DNA from: Mycobacterium sp. PS03-16
GTDB lineage: Bacteria; Actinomycetota; Actinomycetes; Mycobacteriales; Mycobacteriaceae
Assembly (NCBI RefSeq): GCF_004570325.1
Contig: NZ_SPQO01000001.1
Span: forward strand, 1 to 64,000
DNA length: 64,000 bases
Direction of reading: 5' to 3'
Each line of letters begins with the position of its first letter. The stretch's first letter is position 1. Position numbers and translations under genes: made by a program. Positions 52,768 to 60,781 of the stretch are shown here, one piece after another. Under the pieces are notes generated by a model. It did not search any database and was not told the origin of the DNA. It worked only from the letters and a program-made list of their open reading frames with translations.

Positions 52768-54033
52768 TCATCCCGCCTCGAAGTCGATGCCGGCCACCCA
52801 CTTGGTGTTGTGCACCCCGGGCAGCGCGGGCACGATCACCCGGGCCGGATAGCCGTGGTCGAGTGACAAATCGGCGCCGTTGACCCGCAGGGCCAGCAGC
52901 GAATCGGCATGACCCACCTGATTGGCCTGCAGCGTGGCCCGGTTGAACGCGCCGCGCCGCTCCACCGAGAACACGCGGGCCGCGGCCGGGTCGGCGACGC
53001 CGGCCAGCGTCGCGAGGTCCCGCAACCGCACCCCCGTCCACGTCTGCGTGGTCGACCACCCCTCCACGCAGGCGATCGGCAGCCGCGCGGTGTGCTGCGG
53101 CATGGCTGCCAGCTGTGTCCGGGACAGCACCACCGGCGCCGGGCCGCCGCGCAACGTCAGCCGCCACGCATCGCCGGTGGCCTGCGGGGCGATGCCTGCG
53201 GCGCGCGCGGTGCGATTGACCGGGAAGGCGTTCGGCCCTTCGCCGGTGGACCGGCCGCGGGGCAGGAGCAGCGCGGCCTGGCGGGTGATGCCGCCGAGGG
53301 TCTGTCCGGCGGTGAGGACGGCCATCAGCAGCGCGCCGCCGCCCACCAGCGCGAGTGCGCCGCGGCGGCTGACGGTCGGGGGCGCGGGGTCCGGCGCGAC
53401 CAGGCCGTCGGGTTCGTACGGTTGCGGCCGGGTACCGGCGACGTCGGTGCGCAGCACCTCCCGCATCGGCAGCGACCGCAGCCCCGCCCACATCCGGGGC
53501 AGTTTGATCGCGACGTGCAGCACGAATCCGGCGATGAACACCCAGGCGCCGAAGTAGTGGGCGGTGTAGAAGCTGAAGCCGAAGATGTAGTCGTACTGAA
53601 TGTTCAGCACGCCGGTGACGATCTCGAACAGGATGCCGCCGACCAGCATGAGCAACGAAACCCGTTCCAGCAGTTGGGCCGGCGACCGGGCGGGCGGCCA
53701 GGCGAACAGCCGCGGGATCACCGACCACAGCTTGGTCAGCACCACCGGGATGAGGATCAGGCCCAGCCCGACGTGCAGGCCCTGGTTCAGCCGGTACAGC
53801 CACGACGGGTCGGTCGGCCAGTCGAACGTGGGCACCTTCAGCCAGCCCACGTCGGCGGGAATCGCCTGACCGAACTGAGGGCCGTAGGCGATGTAGGACA
53901 GCAGCCCGGTGACCGTGACGATCGGCAGGGTGACCAGCAACACCGAACCGAGGACCGACGTCAGCCAGAGGCCGCGAATCGGGCTGCGCCAGCGCAGAAG
54001 ACGCCGGGTCCGCGGTGTTTCGTCGGCCATCAC
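52768..54033 (-). CDS. Cytochrome b-type membrane domain fused to a sulfite oxidase-like molybdopterin domain
   Basis: A 421-residue fusion. The first 190 residues contain four to five transmembrane helices with histidines (LNQGLHVGLGLIL, YTAHYFGAWVFIAGFVLHVAIKL) like cytochrome b561/formate dehydrogenase gamma subunits. After one more helix (RRGALALVGGGALLMAVLTA) comes the exported Moco domain, with the molybdenum-ligand Cys in ACVEGWSTTQTWTGVRL and DLSLDHGYPARVIVP. The dimerisation domain of true sulfite oxidases is absent. It probably passes electrons from an external substrate to or from quinone. Rv0218 of M. tuberculosis is similar. Confidence 0.85.
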   Translation of the reverse strand: MMADETPRTRRLLRWRSPIRGLWLTSVLGSVLLVTLPIVTVTGLLSYIAYGPQFGQAIPADVGWLKVPTFDWPTDPSWLYRLNQGLHVGLGLILIPVVLTKLWSVIPRLFAWPPARSPAQLLERVSLLMLVGGILFEIVTGVLNIQYDYIFGFSFYTAHYFGAWVFIAGFVLHVAIKLPRMWAGLRSLPMREVLRTDVAGTRPQPYEPDGLVAPDPAPPTVSRRGALALVGGGALLMAVLTAGQTLGGITRQAALLLPRGRSTGEGPNAFPVNRTARAAGIAPQATGDAWRLTLRGGPAPVVLSRTQLAAMPQHTARLPIACVEGWSTTQTWTGVRLRDLATLAGVADPAAARVFSVERRGAFNRATLQANQVGHADSLLALRVNGADLSLDHGYPARVIVPALPGVHNTKWVAGIDFEAG

Positions 54034-54103
54034 CCGATCATCGCCGATCGACGGCCCGCCGGGCGGGAAAGCCGCCGACGGCTACGGCGATGTCACCGAA
54101 CGG

Positions 54104-54889
54104 TCAGCGACCGAGTGGTGCGGAGATCAGGCGGCTGCCCATCGCTTTGACATTGTCGGGCAGCACCCGGCTCACGGTGCCCATCAGCTTGGAGGTTACC
54201 GAGCCGGCCGCCACCTTGCGGTCGCCGCGCATCAGCGCCTCGAACCCCTGGCGGGCCACCTGCGCGGGATCGTCCTTGGGCAGCTTGCCGACCGGGGCGT
54301 TGAGCAGGTTCGCCCGGCGGAAGAAGTCGGTGTCGGTGGGGCCGGGCATCAGCGAGGTGACGGTGATCGAGGTGTCGCGCAGCTCGTCCTGCAGCGCTTC
54401 GGCGAACGACTGGATGAACGACTTCGACGCGTTGTACACGGTCTGGTAGGAGCCCGGCATCATCGAGGCCACCGACGAGGTGAACAGCACCTTGCCCTCC
54501 TCGCGGTTTGCCATGTCCCGCAACACGAGTTTGGCCAGGTGGACGGTCGAGCGGACATTGAGGTCGATGATGCTGAGGTCGTCGGTCAGCTCGGTCTCGA
54601 GGAACATGCCGCCGCGGCCGATGCCGGCGTTGAGCGCGGCGGCGTCCAGGGTGCGACCGCCCTCGATGCAGCTGGCGAAGAGGTGCTCGACACCGTCGCT
54701 GGTCCGTAGATCGACCTGCACCGGCCGGATCTCGGCGCTGTAGCCGGACAGTTGGTCGGGGACGTCGCGGATGGCGTCGTCCTCGGCGGCGACCACGAGG
54801 TCGTAGTCGTGCGCGGCGAAGAGTTTGGCGAGTTCGAGTCCGATGCCACTCGAGGCGCCGGTGATCAGGGCGAGTTTGGTGTCAGCCAT
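54104..54889 (-). CDS. Short-chain dehydrogenase/reductase
   Basis: A 261-residue classical SDR with the NAD(P) loop ALITGASSGIGLELAKLF, ALNAGIGRGG, the Ser in VLFTSSVASMMPG and YNASKSF as the catalytic YxxxK. PGPTDTDFF follows in the cofactor-closing loop. ATG 54889 (MADTKLALITG) is used instead of an upstream start. No operon partner is evident; the gap to the molybdopterin gene is 70 bp. Substrate unknown. Confidence 0.88.
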   Translation of the reverse strand: MADTKLALITGASSGIGLELAKLFAAHDYDLVVAAEDDAIRDVPDQLSGYSAEIRPVQVDLRTSDGVEHLFASCIEGGRTLDAAALNAGIGRGGMFLETELTDDLSIIDLNVRSTVHLAKLVLRDMANREEGKVLFTSSVASMMPGSYQTVYNASKSFIQSFAEALQDELRDTSITVTSLMPGPTDTDFFRRANLLNAPVGKLPKDDPAQVARQGFEALMRGDRKVAAGSVTSKLMGTVSRVLPDNVKAMGSRLISAPLGR

Positions 54890-54925
54890 ATGCCGAGGCC
54901 TACCCGGCGGCCGTACCCCCAAACG

Positions 54926-55420
54926 TCAGTTGATCATTCCTGGGGAGCCGCCCGCCGAGGTGCCGCCGGTGTTCTGGGCATTCGCGCCGGGCCGGCCGGC
55001 GCGGCCGAGGATCAACCCCAGCGCGACCATGCCGACCGCGAGGCCGAGGTGCAACCAGTTGTCGGCGGTGTTGACCGGCACGAAATTCGCGCCGCTGTCG
55101 TGGTCGATGAGCATGCCGTAGACGAACAGCACCGCGTAGATCGCCCCGCCGCCGAGCAGATAGGCCCGGGCGGTGGCGGCGGTCCTGGCCAGCGCGACGC
55201 CCGCGATACCGAACAGCAGGTGAACCAGATTGTGCAGGACCGAGACGTTGAAGATGCCCAGCAGGGCGGCGTCGGAATGGTGCCCGGCGAACGTGAGCTG
55301 GTCGTAGTTCGTGGTGATGCCGGGGATGAACCCCAGGATGCCCACGAGCAGGAACACGACGCCGACCGCCAGGGCCGCGGTGCGCAGTGCACGTGACGTC
55401 GTGTTCGGGTGAGTTGCCAC
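54926..55420 (-). CDS. DUF4383 membrane protein
   Basis: A 164-residue four-helix membrane protein. Typical DUF4383 features are LVGILGFIPGITTNYDQL, the conserved histidines in LHNLVHLLFGIAGVALAR, and NTADNWLHLGLAVGM. The C-terminus is a Gly/Ser-rich tail. AGGAGG stands 7 bases before the GTG start. Function unknown; these proteins are frequent in actinobacteria near stress genes. Confidence 0.85.
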   Translation of the reverse strand: MATHPNTTSRALRTAALAVGVVFLLVGILGFIPGITTNYDQLTFAGHHSDAALLGIFNVSVLHNLVHLLFGIAGVALARTAATARAYLLGGGAIYAVLFVYGMLIDHDSGANFVPVNTADNWLHLGLAVGMVALGLILGRAGRPGANAQNTGGTSAGGSPGMIN

Positions 55421-55496
55421 CGGTGATCCTCCTGGGGTTGCGGGACGGCCACCGTGGACGTACCCGCGGGGGCTGTGGGTAATCAGTGCGGCAGGG

Positions 55497-56951
55497 TCAC
55501 CAGTTGGTGAAGATCACGTGGTTGAGCAGCAGGGCGCCGGCCACGTTGAGCGCGAGCCACCACCGCTGGGCACGCAGCGGCAGCAGGGCGCCGGCGGCCA
55601 CCAGCCACATGGTGAACGGCAGCCAGATGCGCTCGGTTTCGGCCTTGCTGAGCATGCTCAGGTCGGCGGCGATGATCGACGCGAGCGCCCCCAGCACCAG
55701 CATGTGCAGGCCGGCGCGGCGCTTGATCGCGGCGAGGTCGAACACCCGGCCCAGTGCGGCGACGGTGCCCAGCCCGACCGCGCAGATCACCGAGGCGAAG
55801 TTGGCCCAACCCCAGTACTGGAACGGCCGTTCGACCGCGATGCCCTGCCAGTAGCGCTCCTGCACCAGGTGGTAGCCGTCGAACCACCAGAAGCCGGCGG
55901 CGACGAACACGAGCACGACCGCCAGCGCGGCCGCGACCGCGGGCAGCAGGGTGCGCAGCGCGGTGCGCCAGTCGGCCGCGCAGATCAGCACCGCGATCGC
56001 CGGTAGCCCCATCAGCACCAGGCCGTAGTTGAGGAAGATGCCCCAGCCCAGCAGCAGTCCGGCGCCCACGGCGGCCAGGGCCGGGACGCGCGCGGTGCGG
56101 CGCACGGCGAGCGCCAGCAGGGCGATGCCCCAGGCGGCGACCCCGGCGAAGTAGCCGTCGGCCGAGACGGCCACCCAGATCGCGGTCGGCGCGACCGCCA
56201 CGAACGGCGCCGCGAGCCGGGCGGTCCGCTCGTCGGTCAGGGCGCGCACCGCGACCAGGATGGCCGCGGCCACGCTGGATCCGACGATCAGGCAGAGCAG
56301 GCCGGCCCAGGCGCCGCCGCCGAGTCCGACGCGGTCCAGCCAGACGAACGTCAGCAGCGCGCCGGGTGGGTGCCCGGACACGTGGGTGATCCAGGAGTCG
56401 GGCTGGAAGTCGAGGATGCGGCCGGCGAAGGTGCGGACCATCTCGGGGATGTCGGTGACGGTCGGCACCTCGAGGAGGTACTCGTGGCGGGCGGTGAGAC
56501 GCCCGGCGAAGCCGCGTTGCCAGCCGTCGATCATCGCCAGCGAGAACGCCCATGCCGCCGAGGTGGCCCAGGCGGTCAGAAGCAGCGCGCGCCACGGCAG
56601 CCGCAGGGCCAGCGCCTGACCCCACATGACCGCGGCGACGCCCAGCACGATCGCGGGCACGGTACCCCAGCCGACGTGGGTCTCCCACCAGCCGAACACC
56701 GGTGAGGTGGCGGCGAAGCTGTTGAAACGCTTGTCGTCGGCGTTGAGGAGCGGGGTGACGACGTCGAGGCGCAGGTGCGGCACCACGAACGCCACCACCA
56801 CGAGTGCCAGGCCGATCGCGGCGGCGACCGCCTCTCTGCGATAGGTCCGCACGGCCGCCAGCCTATTGCCCGCCGCCCCCTTGCTCGCCTGACCATTCGG
56901 TGACGCCGGACGTGGCCCAGCCCCGTTCACAGCACCCGGTGTGACGTGCAT
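55497..56951 (-). CDS. GT-C-type integral membrane protein (Rv0541c-like)
   Basis: A 484-residue polytopic protein with about 11 hydrophobic helices. After an N-terminal cytosolic stretch, the large first loop has HEYLLEVPTVTDIPEMVRTF and DSWITHVSGHPPGALLTFVWL, resembling GT-C mannosyl/arabinosyl-type transferases that use polyprenyl-phosphate sugars. It matches Rv0541c by place and length class. The ATG at 56951 is uncertain, because a palindrome (56943-56957) overlaps it; a GTG start near VRTYRREAV, about 33 codons later, may be the real one. Confidence 0.78.
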   Translation of the reverse strand: MHVTPGAVNGAGPRPASPNGQASKGAAGNRLAAVRTYRREAVAAAIGLALVVVAFVVPHLRLDVVTPLLNADDKRFNSFAATSPVFGWWETHVGWGTVPAIVLGVAAVMWGQALALRLPWRALLLTAWATSAAWAFSLAMIDGWQRGFAGRLTARHEYLLEVPTVTDIPEMVRTFAGRILDFQPDSWITHVSGHPPGALLTFVWLDRVGLGGGAWAGLLCLIVGSSVAAAILVAVRALTDERTARLAAPFVAVAPTAIWVAVSADGYFAGVAAWGIALLALAVRRTARVPALAAVGAGLLLGWGIFLNYGLVLMGLPAIAVLICAADWRTALRTLLPAVAAALAVVLVFVAAGFWWFDGYHLVQERYWQGIAVERPFQYWGWANFASVICAVGLGTVAALGRVFDLAAIKRRAGLHMLVLGALASIIAADLSMLSKAETERIWLPFTMWLVAAGALLPLRAQRWWLALNVAGALLLNHVIFTNW

Positions 56952-57039
56952 TACGTCGCTTTGTGGTGTTCACAGCGCATCTCCAGCCGCCGTGATGTAA
57001 CCGTCACGCGCTGTCAAAGCCGTGTTACGCCGACGACAC
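56943..57039. promoter_or_regulatory. Regulatory block upstream of the nitrite-channel/cyanase operon
   Basis: The divergent gap contains several inverted repeats: GACGT (56943-56947)/ACGTC (56953-56957), TGTG (56962-56965)/CACA (56971-56974) and CGTGA (56991-56995)/TCACG (57004-57008). GTTAC at 57024-57028, six bases, then GACAC at 57035-57039 is near the GlnR half-site pattern. None is a full consensus match. Confidence 0.3.
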
Positions 57040-57084
57040 ATCAGCTCGCGAAGGTGGACACACCCACTGAACGGAGCCACGCCC

Positions 57085-57939
57085 ATGTCCTACGTGAATC
57101 CGCCGCAGTTCGTCACCAAGATGATCGATGCCGGCGAATCCAAAGCGTTCATGTCCACCCGCGACACCGTCATCCGCGCGTACATGGCCGGTGCGATCCT
57201 CGCGCTGGCCGCGGCGTTCGCGGTGACCGTCACCGTGCAGACCGGCAACGCGCTGATCGGGGCGGTGTTGTTCCCGGTCGGGTTCTGCCTGCTGTACCTG
57301 CTGGGTTTCGACCTGCTCACCGGCGTCTTCACGCTGGTGCCGCTGGCGCTGATCGACAAGCGGCGCGGTGTGACGTTGCGGTCGATGCTGCGCAACTGGG
57401 GCCTGGTGTTCCTCGGCAACTTCGCCGGTGCGATCACCGTCGCGCTGATGATGGCGGTGATCTTCACCTACGGCTTCTCGGTGGACCCGAGCGAGGTCGG
57501 GCAGCGGCTCGGTGAGATCGGGCACAGCCGTACCGTCGGCTACGCCGAACACGGCGCGGCCGGAATGCTCACGCTGTTCGTCCGCGCTGTGCTGTGCAAC
57601 TGGATGGTCTCCACCGGTGTGGTGGCCGCGATGATGTCGACGTCGGTGTCGGGCAAGGTGATCGCGATGTGGATGCCCATCATGCTGTTCTTCTACATGG
57701 GTTTCGAGCACTCGATCGTCAACATGTTCCTGTTCCCGTCGGGGCTCATGCTCGGTGGTGACTTCTCCATCATGGACTACCTGATCTGGAACGAAATCCC
57801 CACCGTGGTCGGCAATCTCGTAGGCGGGCTGGCCTTCGTCGGGCTGACGCTGTACGCCACCCACGCCCGCACCGGCGCGGAGTGGAACCGGCCGTCCGAG
57901 CCGCAGGAGTTCAAGATCCCCGCGCAGGCCAACGCATGA
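57085..57939 (+). CDS. Formate/nitrite transporter family channel
   Basis: A 284-residue pentameric channel of the FocA/NirC family with six transmembrane helices. Seen are KAFMSTRDTVIRAYMAGAILALAAAF in the first helix, FCLLYLLGFDLLTGVFTLVPL, GNFAGAI, the half-helix region NWMVSTGV, and FYMGFEHSIVNMF with the central His. The transported ion could be nitrite, formate or, given the next gene, cyanate. ATG 57085 is 46 bp after the last regulatory repeat. Its stop overlaps the cynS ATG. Confidence 0.9.
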   Translation: MSYVNPPQFVTKMIDAGESKAFMSTRDTVIRAYMAGAILALAAAFAVTVTVQTGNALIGAVLFPVGFCLLYLLGFDLLTGVFTLVPLALIDKRRGVTLRSMLRNWGLVFLGNFAGAITVALMMAVIFTYGFSVDPSEVGQRLGEIGHSRTVGYAEHGAAGMLTLFVRAVLCNWMVSTGVVAAMMSTSVSGKVIAMWMPIMLFFYMGFEHSIVNMFLFPSGLMLGGDFSIMDYLIWNEIPTVVGNLVGGLAFVGLTLYATHARTGAEWNRPSEPQEFKIPAQANA

Positions 57940-58391
57940 CCCGCGAGGAGATCACCGCGCAGATCGTCGCGGCGCGGCTGGCCAAGGGGCTGACGTGGCA
58001 GGAATTGGCCGACGCCGTCGACAGACCGGTGGTGTGGACGGTGTCGGCGCTGCTCGGTCAGCATCCGGTGCCGGTCGAGGCCGGCAAGGTGCTCGTCGAC
58101 CTGCTCGGCCTCGACGAGTCGGTGCTGCCGGTGCTGGCGGCGGTGCCGATGCGCGGGGGTCTGCCGACGGCCGTGCCCACCGACCCGACGATCTACCGGT
58201 TCTACGAGGCCCTGCAGGTGTACGGCCCGGCGCTCAAGGAACTGATCCATGAACAGTTCGGTGACGGCATCATGAGCGCGATCAACTTCAGCATCGACAT
58301 CGAGCGCAAAGCGCACCCGGCCGGTGACCGCGTGGTCGTGACGTTCGACGGCAAGTTCCTGCCTTACGCCTGGACCGCAGCGGAGGGTTGA
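57936..58391 (+). CDS. cynS: Cyanate hydratase (cyanase)
   Basis: Decomposes cyanate with bicarbonate to ammonia and CO2. The 151-residue protein has the N-terminal HTH-like helical part LAKGLTWQELADAVDRPVVWT and the C-terminal catalytic half with IYRFYEALQVYG (Arg and Glu) and FGDGIMSAINFSID (Ser), the three active-site residues known from E. coli CynS. Coupled by ATGA to the channel gene, so cyanate or nitrite uptake and detoxification go together. The usual carbonic anhydrase partner CynT is not adjacent. Confidence 0.95.
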   Translation: MTREEITAQIVAARLAKGLTWQELADAVDRPVVWTVSALLGQHPVPVEAGKVLVDLLGLDESVLPVLAAVPMRGGLPTAVPTDPTIYRFYEALQVYGPALKELIHEQFGDGIMSAINFSIDIERKAHPAGDRVVVTFDGKFLPYAWTAAEG

Positions 58392-58399
58392 GCCGGCCG

Positions 58400-58419
58400 T
58401 TAGGGACCTTGGTCCCTGG
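58400..58419 (+). promoter_or_regulatory. DosR-like box upstream of the universal stress gene
   Basis: TTAGGGACCTTGGTCCCTGG matches 14 of 20 positions of the mycobacterial DosR consensus, with both GGGAC and GTCCC cores intact and a perfect AGGGACC/GGTCCCT palindrome. It lies 81 bp before the universal stress ATG, the normal distance for hypoxia-induced genes. Confidence 0.7.
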
Positions 58420-58499
58420 CGGCGATGACCAACTCCTCGGGACGATCCGGTGTTCGCCCCCATAGCGTCGTGAGTGCCGGATCGAGCCCAGGAGTTGAC

Positions 58500-59390
58500 A
58501 TGTCTTCGAACACAACGCTTCACGGCGTGGTCGTCGGGGTCGACGGTTCCCCCGCCGGCAAGGTGGCGGTGAACTGGGCGGCCCGGGACGCGGCGCTGCG
58601 CGGGGTTGCGCTGACCATGGTGCGGGTGGTGGCGCCCAGCGACATCCAGATGTGGGTCGAGGTGCCTGCCCCGCCGGAGTACATGCGCTGGCAGCAGCAG
58701 CGCAGCGAGCGCGACCTCGCCGATGCGCGCCGGATCGCCGAGCGGGCCGCGGCGGGCGCCGACCGCGCGCTGACCATCGAGCAGAAGATCGTCGAAGGCC
58801 ACGCGACCGCGGTGCTGGTGGACATGAGCAAGGACGCCGATCTGGTGGTGGTCGGCAGCCGGGGTCTCGGCGCGTGGGGTAAGCGGCTGTTGGGGTCCGT
58901 CAGCACCGGGGTGGTGCACCACGCACACTGTCCGGTGGCGGTGATCCATGATCAGGATCCCCTGATGGATCACCCCGACCAGGCGCCCGTGGCGGTCGGT
59001 GTGGACGGTTCGGAGGCCGCCGAGAAGGCGATCGCGGTCGCGTTCGAGGAGGCGTCGCGCCGCGGTGTGGACCTGGTCGCGGTGCACGCCTGGAACGACC
59101 TGGATTACGAGTTCCCCGACATCGCCTGGGTGGACCACACCGACCGGGGCCGGCGCATCGTCGCCGAGTGCCTCGCCGGGTACGCCGAGCAGTACCCCGA
59201 CGTCACGGTGCGCAAGGTGCTGGTGCGCGACCGGCCGGCGCGACAACTGCTGGCGCAGTCGGAGTCCGCGCAGCTGCTGGTCGTGGGCAGTCACGGCCGC
59301 GGCGGGTTCGCCGGCATGATGCTGGGCTCGGTGAGCGCGGAGGTCGTGCAGTCGGCGCGGATGCCGGTGATCGTGGCCCGCGGGGGGTGA
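58500..59390 (+). CDS. Tandem universal stress protein
   Basis: A 296-residue protein with two UspA domains. The first has VVVGVDGSPAGKVAVNWA and VVVGSRGLGAWGKRLLGSVS, and the second has VAVGVDGSEAAEKAIAVAF and LVVGSHGRGGFAGMMLGSVS; the G-x2-G-x9-GS loops show that both probably bind ATP. Proteins of this kind are classic DosR-regulon members in mycobacteria, and a DosR-like box lies upstream. ATG at 58500 is behind GGAGTTGAC. Confidence 0.93.
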   Translation: MSSNTTLHGVVVGVDGSPAGKVAVNWAARDAALRGVALTMVRVVAPSDIQMWVEVPAPPEYMRWQQQRSERDLADARRIAERAAAGADRALTIEQKIVEGHATAVLVDMSKDADLVVVGSRGLGAWGKRLLGSVSTGVVHHAHCPVAVIHDQDPLMDHPDQAPVAVGVDGSEAAEKAIAVAFEEASRRGVDLVAVHAWNDLDYEFPDIAWVDHTDRGRRIVAECLAGYAEQYPDVTVRKVLVRDRPARQLLAQSESAQLLVVGSHGRGGFAGMMLGSVSAEVVQSARMPVIVARGG

Positions 59391-59414
59391 CTTCCCGTGG
59401 TAGCGGCGTGTCCG

Positions 59415-60116
59415 TCAGCGCGTCGGACGGATCTCGACGCAGCATTCCCCGGCGGCGGGTGACAGGACGGCCTCGACGGTCGTACTGCCGAGGCCGTCGA
59501 GCACTCCGCGCACGAAGTCCTGGTTGAGCCGGCACACCAGCTCGGGCAGGTCGCGGGCCAGTGGGTGGAAGGGACAGTTGCGCAGCCGGGTACACGCGCC
59601 GTCGCGGTAGGGCTCGAACCCGTAGTCCGCGAGCGCTTCCTCGGTCAGGCGCATGGCGCGCTCGGCGCCGATACGCCCGCCCCGCGTGCGGGCGGTTTGT
59701 GAGGTGGCGGCCACGCCACGCTGGTGGGCCACTCGTGCCGCGGCAGCGCGCACCGACGCCGGCTCGTCGCCGGTGAGCACCGCATGGGCCAGGATGTCGG
59801 CGAGCAACTCAGGTCTGCGCGCCGGGATGCTCACCGTGATGTCGTTGTCGGTGGGGGCGTACATCTTCGGTGGCCGACCGACTCGGGCCTCTGCTGCCTG
59901 CAGGAACCGGAAGTGCAGCAGACCGGCCTCGACGAGCTTGTCCAGGTGGAAGGCAGCCAGCTTGCGCGAGATGCCGACCGCCGAGGCCGCTTCGTCGCGG
60001 CTCACGGGGCGGCGCTCGGCGCGCGCGAAGTCGTACAGCCGCCGGCGGACATCGTCTCCGAGCGCCGCGACCGCCCGGATCGCTCCGACGTGTGCGCTTC
60101 GGCCGCCGTGTTCCAC
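59415..60116 (-). CDS. SufR-like HTH regulator with C-terminal cysteine cluster
   Basis: A 233-residue regulator. N-terminal winged helix: RRPVSRDEAASAVGISRKLAAFHLDKLVEAGLL, ending in RVGRPPKMY. The C-terminal domain has CTRLRNCPFHPLA, ELVCRLNQDF and ECCVEIRP, the cysteine arrangement of SufR-type iron-sulfur sensors. I use the GTG at 60116, since the only earlier start is a TTG at 60185. It is divergent from the DUF2231 gene, so it may control it. The cofactor is inference. Confidence 0.8.
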   Translation of the reverse strand: MEHGGRSAHVGAIRAVAALGDDVRRRLYDFARAERRPVSRDEAASAVGISRKLAAFHLDKLVEAGLLHFRFLQAAEARVGRPPKMYAPTDNDITVSIPARRPELLADILAHAVLTGDEPASVRAAAARVAHQRGVAATSQTARTRGGRIGAERAMRLTEEALADYGFEPYRDGACTRLRNCPFHPLARDLPELVCRLNQDFVRGVLDGLGSTTVEAVLSPAAGECCVEIRPTR

Positions 60117-60223
60117 GCCGGACAGGATATCGCTAACAAAGCTGGTCGAAATGGAGTCTTGACCGGTCGAGCCGAATAAGACCAAAATTGATTATCCAAA
60201 CCACGGTGTTGTGGGAGGCGTCC

Positions 60224-60781
60224 GTGAACACGCGAACCGAGCGGGCCAAGCAGCCTGTCACCGCGATGTTGGCCGGTCCATACGGCCACCCGTTCCACCC
60301 GATCCTGGTCACCGTGCCCATCGGCGCGTGGGCGGCAAGCCTGGTCTTCGACGTCGCGTCCCACATCGTCGGCGAACCGGCGTTCCTCGCCCGCGGCGCG
60401 GAGTGGCTCATCGCGATCGGCGTGCTCGGCGCGCTGGCGGCCGCGACGATCGGCTTCCTCGACCTGATCGCGATTCCCTCGGGCACCCGGGCGCATCGGA
60501 TCGGCCTGCTGCACATGGCGCTCAACCTCACCGTCACGGCCCTCTACATCGTCGGATTCGCCTGGCGGCATGCCGACTATCCCCAGCAGTCGTCGGTGGG
60601 TCTGGGGCAGTTGGCGCTGTCCGTGGGGGCCTTCGCGGTGCTCGGGATCTCGGGCTATCTGGGGGGAATGCTCTCGTATCGATACGGCGTCCGCGTCGCC
60701 GACGAGTCGACGCAGGCTGACGGATTCAGGGGAGTGGAGCGACCCGCACAGGGAGGAAAGCCATGGCTATCGCGTCATTGA
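60224..60781 (+). CDS. DUF2231 membrane protein
   Basis: A 185-residue protein with four transmembrane helices. The N-terminal GPYGHPFHPILVTVPIGAWAASLVFD, with two conserved histidines, is the DUF2231 hallmark; later RIGLLHMALNLTVTALYIV and GYLGGMLSYRYGVRV. These proteins may bind haem through the histidines. A GGGAGG lies 5 bases before the GTG. The stop overlaps the next gene by 19 bp. Confidence 0.85.
   Translation: MNTRTERAKQPVTAMLAGPYGHPFHPILVTVPIGAWAASLVFDVASHIVGEPAFLARGAEWLIAIGVLGALAAATIGFLDLIAIPSGTRAHRIGLLHMALNLTVTALYIVGFAWRHADYPQQSSVGLGQLALSVGAFAVLGISGYLGGMLSYRYGVRVADESTQADGFRGVERPAQGGKPWLSRH

Noticed and set aside
56962..57008. CRP (TGTGA-N6-TCACA) sites before the channel gene
   Set aside because: The TGTG/CACA pair has the wrong spacing, and CGTGA/TCACG has eight bases in between, two too many; kept only as generic inverted repeats.
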